From RYN-230 sp963793825 (GTDB lineage: Bacteria; Actinomycetota; Actinomycetes; Streptosporangiales; Streptosporangiaceae): a DNA stretch of 64,000 nt. The notes beneath the pieces are model-generated. The model saw nothing but the letters and a program-made list of their open reading frames with translations, was not told the DNA's origin and did no database searches. Below are positions 42,320-51,149 of this stretch, piece by piece; within the stretch, counting starts at the first letter, position 1, and the number at the start of each line of letters is the position of its first letter. Position numbers and translations under genes: made by a program. Location of the stretch: NCBI GenBank assembly GCA_963793825.1, contig CAWCBE010000002.1, positions 1 through 64,000 of the forward strand, written 5' to 3'.

Positions 42320-43162
42320 GTGTGCCTGCTCATCGCGCTGTCCCGGGTCATCCCGGGCATGCCGCTGCTGGTGGCGGCTAACCGCGACGAGCGCTACGAC
42401 CGGCCGGCTGAGCCGGTCACCGTGCTGCGCGCCGGCGAGCCGCGGATCCTCGGCGGCCGGGACGAGATGGCCGGCGGGACCTGGCTCGCGGTCAACGAGC
42501 ACGGCGTGGTGGCCGGGCTGACCAACCAGCCAGCGGGGGACCGTGACCCGTCCCGGCGGTCACGGGGGGAGCTGCCGCTCGCCTTCGCGGCCTACCCGGA
42601 CGCGGCGGCCGCGGTGGCCGCGGTGTGCCCGCGGCTGCGCCCGGCCGACTACAACCCGTGCTGGCTGCTCGTCGGTGACCGGCACGCCCTGTTCTCGATC
42701 GACCTGACCGGGGGTGACCGGGCGGTGGCGCAGCAGCTGGGGCCCGGCCGGTATGTGCTGGAGAACGTGCCGCTGTCCCGCCGGTCGGCCAAGCAGCAGC
42801 GGATCGCGGCCCTGGTCAGCGAGCGGGCCGGGACGCCCGGGCAGGAGGCCGACGGGCTGGCCGCCGTGCTCCGTGACCATGAGCCCGCCAGCGGGCCGCG
42901 GCCGGGACCGGCCGGCCGGACCTGGCCGGCCGAGTTGTCGGCCGCGTGCGTGCACACGCCGGGGTACGGCACCCGGTCGGCGATGATCGTCGGCGTCACG
43001 GCGGCCGGCTGGCCGGAGGTCCGGGTGGCCTCCGGGCCGCCGTGCCGCACCCCGCTGCGGGACGTGACCGGGATGTGGCACCCCCCGCCGCCAGCTGGGG
43101 CCGCGGGGCGGGAGACGGCCGCCAGGTCCGCGGCTGACCGGGGCATCGGCGAGGATTGCTAG
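42320..43162 (+). CDS. NRDE family protein (TANGO2-like)
   Basis: 280 residues. GTG 42320 is chosen because residue 2 is then Cys (VCLLIALSR), as in the family, and TAATGT lies seven bases upstream (leaderless-like). Family signature: LLVAANRDERYDRPAEP, GGRDEMAGGTWLAVNEHGVV and AGLTNQP, then RGELPLAF and a later YGTRSAMIVGV. NRDE proteins have an N-terminal-nucleophile-like fold; Cys2 could be the nucleophile. Cellular role unresolved. Confidence 0.9.
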   Translation: MCLLIALSRVIPGMPLLVAANRDERYDRPAEPVTVLRAGEPRILGGRDEMAGGTWLAVNEHGVVAGLTNQPAGDRDPSRRSRGELPLAFAAYPDAAAAVAAVCPRLRPADYNPCWLLVGDRHALFSIDLTGGDRAVAQQLGPGRYVLENVPLSRRSAKQQRIAALVSERAGTPGQEADGLAAVLRDHEPASGPRPGPAGRTWPAELSAACVHTPGYGTRSAMIVGVTAAGWPEVRVASGPPCRTPLRDVTGMWHPPPPAGAAGRETAARSAADRGIGEDC

Positions 43163-43191
43163 GATCCGGTCATGATGACATGGAGGCCGCG

Positions 43192-43296
43192 ATGGTCAAC
43201 TACGTGATAGCTGGCGCGCTCCTGGTCTTCATCGTGATCGTCCTCGTCACGCTGAAGCGGGTCGAGCGGCGCCGTGACCGCAAGCCGGGTGACTGA
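43192..43296 (+). CDS. Tiny single-helix membrane protein, 34 aa
   Basis: ATG 43192 has GGAGG six bases upstream. The 34 codons give MVNYVIAGALLVFIVIVLVT, a membrane helix, followed by a basic tail (LKRVERRRDRKPGD). The stop at 43294 overlaps the start region of the following acetyltransferase gene, suggesting translational coupling. The strong ribosome site and hydrophobic-then-basic pattern support a real small membrane protein. Confidence 0.6.
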   Translation: MVNYVIAGALLVFIVIVLVTLKRVERRRDRKPGD

Positions 43297-43738
43297 GCCC
43301 GGCATCCGCCGGGCCCGCCCGGAGGACTACGACGCGATCGCCGCGGCCGTGGACGCCTGGTGGGGGCGCCCGGTAGTCAGCGCGCTGCCCCGGCTGTTCC
43401 TCGATCACTTCCACCGCAGCAGCCTGCTGGTCGACGGCCCCGCCGGGCCAGTCGCCTTCCTGATCGGCATCCTGTCCCCATCTGACCCGCGCCGGGCCTA
43501 CATCCATTTCGCCGGGGTGGCCCCGGAGGCCCGCCGGCAGGGACTGGCCGGCCTGCTCTACGCGGAGTTCTTCGCGCTGGCCCGGGCGGATGGACGCGAC
43601 CTGGTGAGCGCGATCACCGCCCCTGGCAACGCCGGGTCCATCAGCTTCCACGAATCGCTGGGATTCACCGTGACCGGGCCGGTGCCGGACTACAACGGCC
43701 CGGGCCGGGAGAGCACCATCTTCGAGCGCAACCTGTAG
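43274..43738 (+). CDS. GNAT family N-acetyltransferase
   Basis: Up to 154 residues (GTG 43274; GTG 43289, which begins VTEPGIRRARPEDYDAI, is the alternative). It overlaps the 34-residue gene, so translation is probably coupled. GNAT motifs: YIHFAGVAPEARRQGLAGLL (acetyl-CoA loop with RRQGLA) and SAITAPGNAGSISFHESLGF, then TVTGPVPDYNGPG. Substrate unknown. Confidence 0.87.
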   Translation: MTASRVTEPGIRRARPEDYDAIAAAVDAWWGRPVVSALPRLFLDHFHRSSLLVDGPAGPVAFLIGILSPSDPRRAYIHFAGVAPEARRQGLAGLLYAEFFALARADGRDLVSAITAPGNAGSISFHESLGFTVTGPVPDYNGPGRESTIFERNL

Positions 43739-43845
43739 CTGCCCGGGCCGCGCCCTATCACCGGACAGGCGCCTATCTCCGCCGATAACCGGAATAGCCG
43801 GGATAGGCACGGGATGCCGGGGGCCCAGCTAAATCTTTTGTAACT

Positions 43846-43880
43846 ACTATGTGTAATCACTATGTAGCACTGGGTAGTGC
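43846..43880 (+). promoter_or_regulatory. AT-rich promoter region with short repeats before the acyltransferase gene
   Basis: ACTATGT occurs twice (43846-43852, 43859-43865), 13 bases apart, followed by the inverted repeat GCACT-GGGT-AGTGC (43867-43880). The surrounding AT-rich stretch stands out in this genome. It lies 78-112 bases before the start at 43958 and is the likely regulated promoter. Confidence 0.45.
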
Positions 43881-43957
43881 ATTTCCTGCCGCGCACAACC
43901 GAGACCTGCCGGACGGGGGGAGCCGGGCAGGGCGGAGCGGGGCAAGGGGGATTAACC

Positions 43958-46009
43958 ATGCCGGAACCGGTACGGTCCGGCCAGCGCTACATGCCGGGCC
44001 TCGATGGCCTGCGCGCGCTGGCGGTCCTAGCTGTCATCGCCTACCACGAGGAACTCGGGTGGGCGCCCGGGGGCCTGCTCGGCGTCGGGGTGTTCTTCAC
44101 GCTGAGCGGTTACCTGATCACCGACCTGCTGCTCGGGCAGTGGGCCGTGGACCGCCGGCTGCGGCTGGGTGACTTCTGGGTGCGCCGGGCCCGCCGGCTG
44201 CTGCCCGCCCTGTTCGTCATGCTCGCCGTGGTGACCGCCTGGGTCACCGTGGCCAGCCCGTCCCGGCTGGCCAGCCTGCGCGGCGCGGAGGCCGCGGCGG
44301 CGACCTACTGGAGCAACTGGTTCTACATCGGCACGCACAGTTCCTACTTCTCCCGGTTCGCGCCCCCCGGGCCCTTCGACCATCTCTGGTCGCTCGCCGT
44401 GGAGGAGCAGTTCTACCTGATCTGGCCGTGGCTCCTGCTGCTCGGCGTGTATTTCCTGCGCGGCCGCCGGGTCTCCGCGGTGCGCTGGCTGGCGCTGCCG
44501 ACCCTGGCGCTGGCCGCCGGGTCGGCGGTGGCCATGCTCAAGATGTACCACCCGGGGCTGGACCCGACCCGGGTCTACGAGGGCTCCGACACCCGCGCCT
44601 TCGGCCTGCTCATCGGGGCTGCCCTGGCCATGCTCTGGCCCAGCCGTCGGGTGGCGGCGCCCGCCCGCTGGGTGCCCTTCGTGCTGGACGGCGCGGGGCT
44701 GGCCGGCCTGGTCGTGATCGGCCTGATGATCTGGCGGATCGGCCAGTACTCGCAGTTCACCTACCAGGGCGGCCTGGTGCTGCTCTCGGTGGCCACGGCG
44801 GGGGTGGTGGCCGCCGCCGCTTGCCCCGGCAGCCTGGTCGGCACCGCGCTCGGCTGGCGGCCGCTGCGCTGGATCGGCGTCCGCTCCTACGGCATCTACC
44901 TGTGGCATTACCCGGTGATCATCCTGACTTCGCCGGCCAACTCCGCGGAGGACCTGCCCCGGGCGGCGGTCCAGGTGGCGGCCAGCATCGGGCTCGCCGC
45001 GCTGTCCTGGCGGTATGTGGAGGAACCCGTGCGCCACGGTGCGCTCGGGCGGCTCTGGCAGCGGCTGCGTACCCGGCAGGCGGGGGTGGCCCAGCCGGCC
45101 GCGCTGCGCGGCTGGGCGGCCGTCACCGGTGGCACCGCCGTGGTCGCGCTGGCCTGCGCCGGGCTGAGCGGTGCGGTCCGGGTCCCCGCGAGCAGCGACG
45201 CGGCCACCGGCGCGCTGGCGGCCGGGTCCGTGCTGCCCCCGCCGCCGGCCGGCCAGGCGAACGCGGCCGGGTCCGGCGGTTCCGGGGCGGCCGGGAAGGC
45301 TGGCTCGGGTGCGGCCGGGAAGGCTGGCTCGGGTGCGGCGGGGGCGGCGGGCGCCAGCCCGGCACCCAGCCGATCACCAACGGCCGGCCCGCTGCGGACC
45401 TCCTGCCAGGAGGTGGCGCACATCGGCGACTCCACCTCGGAGGGCCTGATCTCCCCGGCGTACCTGCCCAATCCGGCGCTGCGGATCACCGCGCAGTACG
45501 CCGACGTGGGGGTCCGCACCGTGCGCACGGACATCTCCGGGGCCCGCTCGGTGGTCGAGGTGCTGCCGGGACAGATCAACGGGTATGACGCGGCCCGGGC
45601 GATCTACGGCAGCGGGTTCCGCGGCTGCTGGGTCATCGCGCTGGGCACCAACGACACCGCCGACGTGGCGGTGGGCTCCAACGTGGGGCTGAAGACCAGG
45701 ATCGCGCGGATGATGGCCGCGGCCCACGGCGAGCCGGTGCTGTGGGTGAACCTGAGGTCCTTGCTGGCCACCGGCCCCTACTCCGAAGCGAACATGCTGA
45801 CCTGGGACAACACCCTGCTGCAGATGTGTCCCAGGTACCCGAACATGCGCGTTTACAACTGGGCGGCCGTGGCCCGGCCGAAGTGGTACATCTCCGACGG
45901 GATCCACTTCACCTCGGCCGGCTATGCGGTCCGGGCCCGGCTGATCGCCCGGGCCCTGGCCGAGGCCTTCCCGGCCACCGGCCACAGCACCGGCTGCCTG
46001 GTCAACTGA
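43958..46009 (+). CDS. Acyltransferase-3/SGNH fusion (OafA/YrhL type)
   Basis: 683 residues from ATG 43958 (AAGGGGG about eight bases upstream). Residues about 10-390 form the membrane acyltransferase-3 domain with ten or eleven helices: PGLDGLRALAVLAVIAYHEE (catalytic His), LSGYLITDLLL, RRARRLLPALFVML, LWSLAVEEQFYLIWPWLLLL and YGIYLWHYPVI. A Gly/Ala/Ser linker contains 24-base repeats (GSGAAGKA). The C-terminal SGNH domain (about 500-683) has HIGDSTSEGLIS, ALGTNDTADV and DGIHFTSAGY, giving the Ser, Asn and Asp/His catalytic residues. Such proteins acylate cell-surface glycans. Confidence 0.94.
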   Translation: MPEPVRSGQRYMPGLDGLRALAVLAVIAYHEELGWAPGGLLGVGVFFTLSGYLITDLLLGQWAVDRRLRLGDFWVRRARRLLPALFVMLAVVTAWVTVASPSRLASLRGAEAAAATYWSNWFYIGTHSSYFSRFAPPGPFDHLWSLAVEEQFYLIWPWLLLLGVYFLRGRRVSAVRWLALPTLALAAGSAVAMLKMYHPGLDPTRVYEGSDTRAFGLLIGAALAMLWPSRRVAAPARWVPFVLDGAGLAGLVVIGLMIWRIGQYSQFTYQGGLVLLSVATAGVVAAAACPGSLVGTALGWRPLRWIGVRSYGIYLWHYPVIILTSPANSAEDLPRAAVQVAASIGLAALSWRYVEEPVRHGALGRLWQRLRTRQAGVAQPAALRGWAAVTGGTAVVALACAGLSGAVRVPASSDAATGALAAGSVLPPPPAGQANAAGSGGSGAAGKAGSGAAGKAGSGAAGAAGASPAPSRSPTAGPLRTSCQEVAHIGDSTSEGLISPAYLPNPALRITAQYADVGVRTVRTDISGARSVVEVLPGQINGYDAARAIYGSGFRGCWVIALGTNDTADVAVGSNVGLKTRIARMMAAAHGEPVLWVNLRSLLATGPYSEANMLTWDNTLLQMCPRYPNMRVYNWAAVARPKWYISDGIHFTSAGYAVRARLIARALAEAFPATGHSTGCLVN

Positions 46010-46065
46010 CCGCCCGCGGGCCGCTGCAGGGATCTGCGGCGGCTCGCGGGCTTCCATGCGGTGCT

Positions 46066-46088
46066 GGCCCGGGGCGGCCCCCCGGGCC
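46066..46088. terminator. GC hairpin between convergent genes
   Basis: GGCCCGGGG (46066-46074) pairs with CCCCGGGCC (46080-46088) around five bases. It sits between the stops of the acyltransferase (46009) and the convergent ABC permease (46096). Plausible bidirectional terminator without a T-run. Confidence 0.5.
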
Positions 46089-46095
46089 CCGTGCC

Positions 46096-46896
46096 TCAGA
46101 CCCGGGCGGTGTCCTTGCGGAACCGCCAGATCGCGCCGCCGGCGAAGATGGCCAGCCAGACCAGGGCGTTGACCGCCCACTTGAGCTGCACGCCCTGGCC
46201 GAGCAGCGGGGCATGCACCAGCTGGTTGAGCCCGTAGAGCGGGGTGTACTCGGCCAGCGTCTGGAGCGCGTGCGGGTACTGGCTCAGCGGGATGAACAGC
46301 CCGCCGCCGAAGGCGAACAGCATCAGGCCGAACCCGAGGAACTGCATGACGTTCTCGGTGGGCAGCAGGTACCCCATGAACAAGCCGAAGGCGGCGAACA
46401 CCAGCGAGCCCACCCAGACGCAGATCGCGGTGACGACCCACAGGTAACCGGGCATCGACGGCTTGCCGCTGAGCATGCCGACGGCGTAGACGACGATGAC
46501 CGAGGCGAGCCCGAGGACCATTGCGGTCATCACCTTGATCGCGATATAGGCGGTGGGGGACAGCGGGGTCAGCCGGAGCTGGCGGCTCCAGCCCGCGGCC
46601 CGCTCGATCGAGACCATCGCCCCGCCGCTCGTGGTGGCCAGGACGGCCCCGTACAGGGCCATGCTGATCATGATGAACGCCGAGACGTTGCCATGCCCAT
46701 CCCGCACCCCGGCGTACGCCTTGTTCAGCCCGAAGAGCAGGAAGAAGACGGCCGGTATCACCATGGCGAAAATGACCGTCCGCCGGTTGCGGAGCAGGCG
46801 GCGCACTTCGAGCTTGAGCACGGTGAAGTTGAAGCCGCCCATGGCCGGCACGTTCCTGGCGCTCAGGTTGGGCACCGGGAGCGACTGGGTACTCAT
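46096..46896 (-). CDS. ABC-2 type transporter permease
   Basis: 266 residues, overlapping the ATPase gene by four bases (ATGA), so the two form one transporter. Six helices of the ABC-2 fold; the cytosolic N-terminus contains LKLEVRRLLRNRRTVIFAMV followed by IPAVFFLLFG. SIERAAGWSRQLRLTPLSPT is the coupling-helix region typical of drug or lipid exporters, and FIPLSQYPHALQTLAEYTPL the late periplasmic loop. Substrate unknown. Confidence 0.92.
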   Translation of the reverse strand: MSTQSLPVPNLSARNVPAMGGFNFTVLKLEVRRLLRNRRTVIFAMVIPAVFFLLFGLNKAYAGVRDGHGNVSAFIMISMALYGAVLATTSGGAMVSIERAAGWSRQLRLTPLSPTAYIAIKVMTAMVLGLASVIVVYAVGMLSGKPSMPGYLWVVTAICVWVGSLVFAAFGLFMGYLLPTENVMQFLGFGLMLFAFGGGLFIPLSQYPHALQTLAEYTPLYGLNQLVHAPLLGQGVQLKWAVNALVWLAIFAGGAIWRFRKDTARV

Positions 46897-47864
46897 CGCG
46901 ATTCTCCTGACTGGTTACCGGGGTCGTCATTGTCGTCGCTGGTGAGGGCGATGAAAGCGTCCTCCAGGCCGCGGGTGGTGATCTCCAGGTCCCGGGCCGC
47001 CGTCTGGGTCAGCAGGAAGCGGGCCACGGCGTCGCTGTCGCTGCAGTGCACCAGCACGGTGTCCCCGCGCACCTCCACGCTGTCCACGCCCGGGACCGCA
47101 GCCAGCGTGGCCGGGTCGGCCCCGGCCAGCGTGGCGCGTACCGTCCGGCCCGCGGCCAGTGCCTTGACCTGCGCCGCGGTGCCGTCCGCGACGATCTGCC
47201 CATGCCGGATCAAGATGATGCGGTCGGCGTAGGCGTCGGCTTCCTCCAGGTAGTGCGTGGCGAACAGCACGGTGCGGCCCTTCGCCGCGTCCTGCCGGAT
47301 CGCCGCCCAGAAGCCGCGCCGGCCCTCCACGTCCATCCCGGTGGTCGGCTCGTCCAGGATCAGCAGTTCCGGGTCGGACAACAGCGCCATGGCGAAGCGC
47401 AGCCGCTGCTGCTCACCGCCGGAGCACTTACCGACCTTGCGGTCCGCGATGGACGCGATGCCAGCCCGGCTCAGCACCTCCGGAACCGGCCTGGGCTGGG
47501 CGAACAGGCTTGCCGTGTACTCGGCTGTCTCGGCCACCGTGAGGTCCTTGAGCAGCCCTCCGGTCTGCATGACCGCGGACACCAGCCCGCGGGAGATGGC
47601 CTGCCGGGGGTGCATCCCGTACACCTCGACGGTACCCGCGTTGGGCTGGGAAAGCCCCAGGATGATGTCGATGGTGGAGGTCTTCCCGGCGCCGTTCGGG
47701 CCGAGGAAGGCCACGATCTCACCTGGGGCGATGTCCAGGTCGACGCCCCGTACCGCCTGGACGGAGCCGAAGTTCTTCCGCACCCCGCGGAGCGCGACCG
47801 CGGCCAGCTGGCCGGTCGCGGCGGGCTGGCGCCCCCGTCCGTCCGCCATATCCGTGACTGTCAT
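46893..47864 (-). CDS. ABC transporter ATP-binding protein
   Basis: 323 residues from ATG 47864 (ATG 47849 possible). Walker A is GPNGAGKTST, Q-loop in SAVMQTGGLLKDLT, signature CSGGEQQRLRFAMALL, Walker B LLILDEPTTGMD, H-loop ATHYLEEAD. A C-terminal domain of about 80 residues (VRATLAGADPATLAAVPGVD) is typical of DrrA-like drug-export ATPases. It pairs with the overlapping permease. The upstream inverted repeat at 47912-47946 is a candidate control site. Confidence 0.94.
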   Translation of the reverse strand: MTVTDMADGRGRQPAATGQLAAVALRGVRKNFGSVQAVRGVDLDIAPGEIVAFLGPNGAGKTSTIDIILGLSQPNAGTVEVYGMHPRQAISRGLVSAVMQTGGLLKDLTVAETAEYTASLFAQPRPVPEVLSRAGIASIADRKVGKCSGGEQQRLRFAMALLSDPELLILDEPTTGMDVEGRRGFWAAIRQDAAKGRTVLFATHYLEEADAYADRIILIRHGQIVADGTAAQVKALAAGRTVRATLAGADPATLAAVPGVDSVEVRGDTVLVHCSDSDAVARFLLTQTAARDLEITTRGLEDAFIALTSDDNDDPGNQSGESR

Positions 47865-47911
47865 GAAGTCATCGTGGCACCGGCGCAGGCGCCGCCCAAC
47901 CATCCGCTGTC

Positions 47912-47946
47912 ATGACGGGCCCATGACAACTGTCATGGCCCGTCAT
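47912..47946. promoter_or_regulatory. Inverted repeat upstream of the ABC exporter
   Basis: The arms at 47912-47928 and 47931-47946 are reverse complements except for one extra C in the left arm, separated by two bases (ATGACA-AC-TGTCAT at the centre). A further TGTCAT lies at 47908-47913. It lies 48-82 bases upstream of the ATPase start, between it and the divergent DUF2461 gene. Probable operator; no regulator gene is adjacent. Confidence 0.6.
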
Positions 47947-48025
47947 TGGCCAGCGCTATCTTTGTCACCACGCGTGGCAGGATGGCTGCGCGCCGCGCGG
48001 ATCGTCCCGGGAGGGGGCCCTGGAA

Positions 48026-48652
48026 ATGGCGTTCAGCGGATGGCCGGAAGAAGCCCTGGAATTCTTTGACGGGCTGGCGGCCGAGAACACGAAGGCCTAC
48101 TGGACCGCGCACAAGCCGGTCTACGAGAAGTACGTGCTGCGGCCGATGGCCGAGCTGGTCGAGGACCTGGCGCCGGAATTCGGACCGGGGAAGATCTTCC
48201 GCCCGTACCGGGACGTGCGCTTCAGCAAGGACAAGTCGCCCTACCAGACGCACATCGCGGCGGCCGCGGGAGGCGGCTACATCCGGCTCTCCGCGGACGG
48301 CCTGGCGGCCGGCGCCGGGATGTACGACATGCGGCCGGGCCAGCTGGACGCCTACCGCCGGGCAGTGGCCGCGGACCGCCCCGGCCGGGACCTGGAGCGG
48401 GTGATCGCGGAGATCGGCCGGCACGATATCGGCGTCTCCGCGCGCAGCGAGCTCAAGACCGCTCCCCGTGGGTATCCGGCGGATCACCCGCGGATCGGGC
48501 TGCTGCGTTACAAGAGCATCATCGCCTGGCGGCAGTGGCCGGTGGAGCCGTGGCTGGAGACCCCGGCCGCCCGCGACCGGATCGCCGGGTTCCTGCGGGC
48601 CACCCGGCCGCTGGCGGACTGGCTCTCCGCGAATGTGGGCGCGGCGGAATGA
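48026..48652 (+). CDS. DUF2461 family protein
   Basis: 208 residues from ATG 48026, with a GGGAGGGGG stretch upstream. Family hallmarks: EEALEFFDGLAAENTKAYWT (N-terminal helix), KIFRPYRDVRFSKDKSPYQT and AAGAGMYDMRPGQLDAYRRA, then LKTAPRGYPADHPRIGLLRY and a final WLSANVG. The 'R.xRDxRFSKDKxPYKT' motif is diagnostic. Function unknown. Confidence 0.93.
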   Translation: MAFSGWPEEALEFFDGLAAENTKAYWTAHKPVYEKYVLRPMAELVEDLAPEFGPGKIFRPYRDVRFSKDKSPYQTHIAAAAGGGYIRLSADGLAAGAGMYDMRPGQLDAYRRAVAADRPGRDLERVIAEIGRHDIGVSARSELKTAPRGYPADHPRIGLLRYKSIIAWRQWPVEPWLETPAARDRIAGFLRATRPLADWLSANVGAAE

Positions 48653-48868
48653 GGGCGGGGGTCATCCCCGTTACCGCTAACTGAGCCGGAGCGGACCGTC
48701 CGGCGGCCGGCGATGACGATGTCCGCCAGCCAGGGAGCCAGCGGGTCCGCGCACCGCCCGGCCAGCCCGGGCGCCCAGGCGGCGGCGCAGCCGCAGCCGG
48801 TCCACCGCGACGTCGCGGCCTGTATCCGATGACCGAATCGCCAGCTCGACCACGGGAAGAGGACTGCG

Positions 48869-49342
48869 ATGGCTACTGACCTGAACGCGGCCCAGGCGCG
48901 GCGGATCGCCTTGATAGCACACGACAACAAGAAGCAGGACATGCTGGAATGGGCGGCTTACAACCTCCCGCGGCTCGCCCGGCACCAGTTGTTCGCCACC
49001 GCCACCACCGGCCGGCTGCTGCACGAGCGGCTCGGCCTGCCGGTCACCTGCTTCCGCAGCGGGCCGCTCGGCGGTGACCAGCAGATCGGCGCGCGGATCG
49101 CCGAAGGCGAGATAGACCTGCTGGTGTTCCTGTGGGACCCGCTGGAGCCGCAGCCGCACGACCCCGACGTCAAGGCCCTGCTGCGGGTGGCTGTGGTGTG
49201 CAACATCCCGGTCGCCTGCAACCGGTCCACCGCCGACTTCCTGATCTCCTCGCCGCTCATGGGGCCAGTGCCGGAGTCGTGGGTCGAACTGGTGCCGGCC
49301 GCGGCGGCCGCCGGGGCCGTGGCCGCCGCCGCGGCCGGATAA
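48869..49342 (+). CDS. mgsA: Methylglyoxal synthase
   Basis: 157 residues; AAGAGGA about eight bases before ATG 48869. It converts dihydroxyacetone phosphate to methylglyoxal and phosphate, a bypass relieving phosphosugar build-up. Seen: IALIAHDNKKQDMLEWAAYN (phosphate-binding), TATTGRLLHERLGL, SGPLGGDQQIGARIAEGEID (catalytic Asp in GGDQQ), DPLEPQPHDPDVKALLRVAV and CNIPVACNRSTADFLISSPL. All conserved blocks are intact. The Ala-rich last 18 residues are extra. Confidence 0.96.
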   Translation: MATDLNAAQARRIALIAHDNKKQDMLEWAAYNLPRLARHQLFATATTGRLLHERLGLPVTCFRSGPLGGDQQIGARIAEGEIDLLVFLWDPLEPQPHDPDVKALLRVAVVCNIPVACNRSTADFLISSPLMGPVPESWVELVPAAAAAGAVAAAAAG

Positions 49343-49376
49343 CGGCGCGCGGCCGGGCGGCCGCGGCGTCCCCCCA

Positions 49377-49901
49377 CTAGTCCCCGGTCGTGCCGTCGAT
49401 CTGCTCCCGCAGGAGGTCGGCGTGCCCGTTGTGCCGGGCGTACTCCTCGATCATGTGCACATAGACCCAGCGCAGGTCGAAGGTGGTCCCGGTGCGGGAA
49501 TGCAGGAACGTCTCGTCCAGCCCCCGCCCGGCCGCCGCCGCCCGGGCGAGCTGGCATTCGGCCTGGAAGACGGCGAAGTCAGCCTCGGCGCGGCCCGGCT
49601 CGGCCAGGTCGAAGTCGCCGTCCGGGAACTCGTCGGTGCAGTACAGGAGGCCCACTCCCGGCTCGGCCGTGAAGCGGATCCGGAACCAGGACCGCTCGAC
49701 CTCGGTCATGTGCCGGACCAGGCCGAGCAGGGAGAGCGATGAGGGCGCCACGGCCCGGCGGGCCAGCTGCTCCCCGGTCAGGCCCTGGCATTTGAACAGC
49801 AGCGTGTCGCGGTGGTAGTCCAGCCAGGTCTGCAGTGACTCCCGCTCGCCCGCCACCGTGGGCGGGTCGGTGCGCGTCACCTGCGGTGCGGTCCAGGTCA
49901 T
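49377..49901 (-). CDS. DinB/DUF664 family protein
   Basis: 174 residues. The four-helix-bundle metal motif is visible as His in LLGLVRHMTEVERSWF and paired His in YVHMIEEYARHNGHADLLRE. LQTWLDYHRDTLLFKCQGLT opens the domain. In actinobacteria such proteins are often thiol-dependent (mycothiol or bacillithiol) transferases or detoxification enzymes; the exact role is not known. Convergent with mgsA. Confidence 0.88.
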   Translation of the reverse strand: MTWTAPQVTRTDPPTVAGERESLQTWLDYHRDTLLFKCQGLTGEQLARRAVAPSSLSLLGLVRHMTEVERSWFRIRFTAEPGVGLLYCTDEFPDGDFDLAEPGRAEADFAVFQAECQLARAAAAGRGLDETFLHSRTGTTFDLRWVYVHMIEEYARHNGHADLLREQIDGTTGD

Positions 49902-49975
49902 CCGGCCAATCCTGGCCGCTGCGGCCGGCCCCCCGCAAACACTTTTCCGCTCGCCGCCTCGTCTACGCTGCGGGG

Positions 49976-51139
49976 GTGGCGGATGACCGGGTGTGGGATG
50001 TCGCGGTGGCGGGCGGGGGACCGGCGGGCCTGGCCGCCGCGCTGGCCGCCTCGGCGGCCGGGGCGCGCACCGTGGTGCTGGAGCGGGCGGAGTACCCGCG
50101 TTACAAGACCTGCGGGGGCGGCCTGATCGGCGCGTCGCTGGCGGTGGCCCGCCGTTACATCCAGATTCCGGCCCGGGACACCGTGCACGCCGTCACCACC
50201 ACCCTGAACGGCCGCCGGGAGTTCACCCGCCACTACGCCGAACCGCTGCTGGCCATGGTGTCCCGCGAGGAGTTCGACGATGCGCTGCGCACCGCGGCCA
50301 CCGGTGCCGGGGCGGTAGTGCGGCAGCGGGCCATGGTCCGGGCCATTGCCGAGGACAGCGGGCAGGTGACCGTGCGGCTGGCCGGCGGGGAGACCCTCCG
50401 GGCCCAGGTACTCATCGGGGCGGATGGCTCGTCCGGGGTCAGCGCCCGGTACGCGGGGGCGCGGTTCCGCCAGGTGGACCTGGGACTGGAGCTGGAGATC
50501 CCGGTGCCGCCGCCAGTGGCGGCCGGGTGGCAGGGGCGGGTGCTGCTCGACTGGGGCCCGATACCCGGCTCCTACGCCTGGGTCTTCCCCAAGGGCGACC
50601 GGCTGACCGTCGGCGTGATAGCGGCCCGTGGCCAGGGCGAACAGACCCGCGAGTACCTGCGCGACTTCACCGGCCGGCTCGGGCTGGACGGGTACCGGCC
50701 GGAGCATGATTCGGGTCACCTGACCCGCTGCCGCGCGGACGACTCACCGCTGCGCCGGGGGCGGGTGCTGCTGGCCGGCGATGCGGCTGGGCTGCTCGAG
50801 CCGTGGACCCGGGAAGGCATCAGCTTCGCGCTCCGCTCCGGCACGCTGGCCGGGGCGGCCGCCGCATCGGCGGCGGCCGCCGCCCCCGGTATGGCCGGGC
50901 TGGCCGCGGCGCTGGAGGGGTACCCGGCCGGCGTCGCCCGGGACCTGGTCCCCGAGATGGACGCCGGGCGGCGGCTGCTGGCCGGCTTCACCAGGCACCC
51001 GGGCGCCTTCCACACTGGGCTGGCGTCCAGGAAGGGCTCGCAGGCCTTTGCCCGGTTCTGCCGTAGCGAGCTCACCTGGGCGTCGCTGGTCAGCCGCCCC
51101 CCGGTCGCGGCCTCCCTGGCTGTGCTGGGCCGGCTGTAA
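49976..51139 (+). CDS. Geranylgeranyl-reductase-like FAD oxidoreductase
   Basis: 387 residues; GTG 49976 has TACGCT six bases upstream and no clear ribosome site (leaderless-like). FAD motif VAVAGGGPAGLAAALAASAA, then the family segment EYPRYKTCGGGLIG, SREEFDDALRTAA, VLIGADGSSGVSAR, GSYAWVFPKGDRLTVGVIAA and LLAGDAAGLLEPWTREGISF. This matches the GGR family that saturates prenyl chains (menaquinone, archaeal-type lipids, chlorophyll). Quinone or polyprenol reduction is the likely role in actinobacteria. Confidence 0.91.
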   Translation: MADDRVWDVAVAGGGPAGLAAALAASAAGARTVVLERAEYPRYKTCGGGLIGASLAVARRYIQIPARDTVHAVTTTLNGRREFTRHYAEPLLAMVSREEFDDALRTAATGAGAVVRQRAMVRAIAEDSGQVTVRLAGGETLRAQVLIGADGSSGVSARYAGARFRQVDLGLELEIPVPPPVAAGWQGRVLLDWGPIPGSYAWVFPKGDRLTVGVIAARGQGEQTREYLRDFTGRLGLDGYRPEHDSGHLTRCRADDSPLRRGRVLLAGDAAGLLEPWTREGISFALRSGTLAGAAAASAAAAAPGMAGLAAALEGYPAGVARDLVPEMDAGRRLLAGFTRHPGAFHTGLASRKGSQAFARFCRSELTWASLVSRPPVAASLAVLGRL

Positions 51140-51149
51140 GCCGGGCCCC

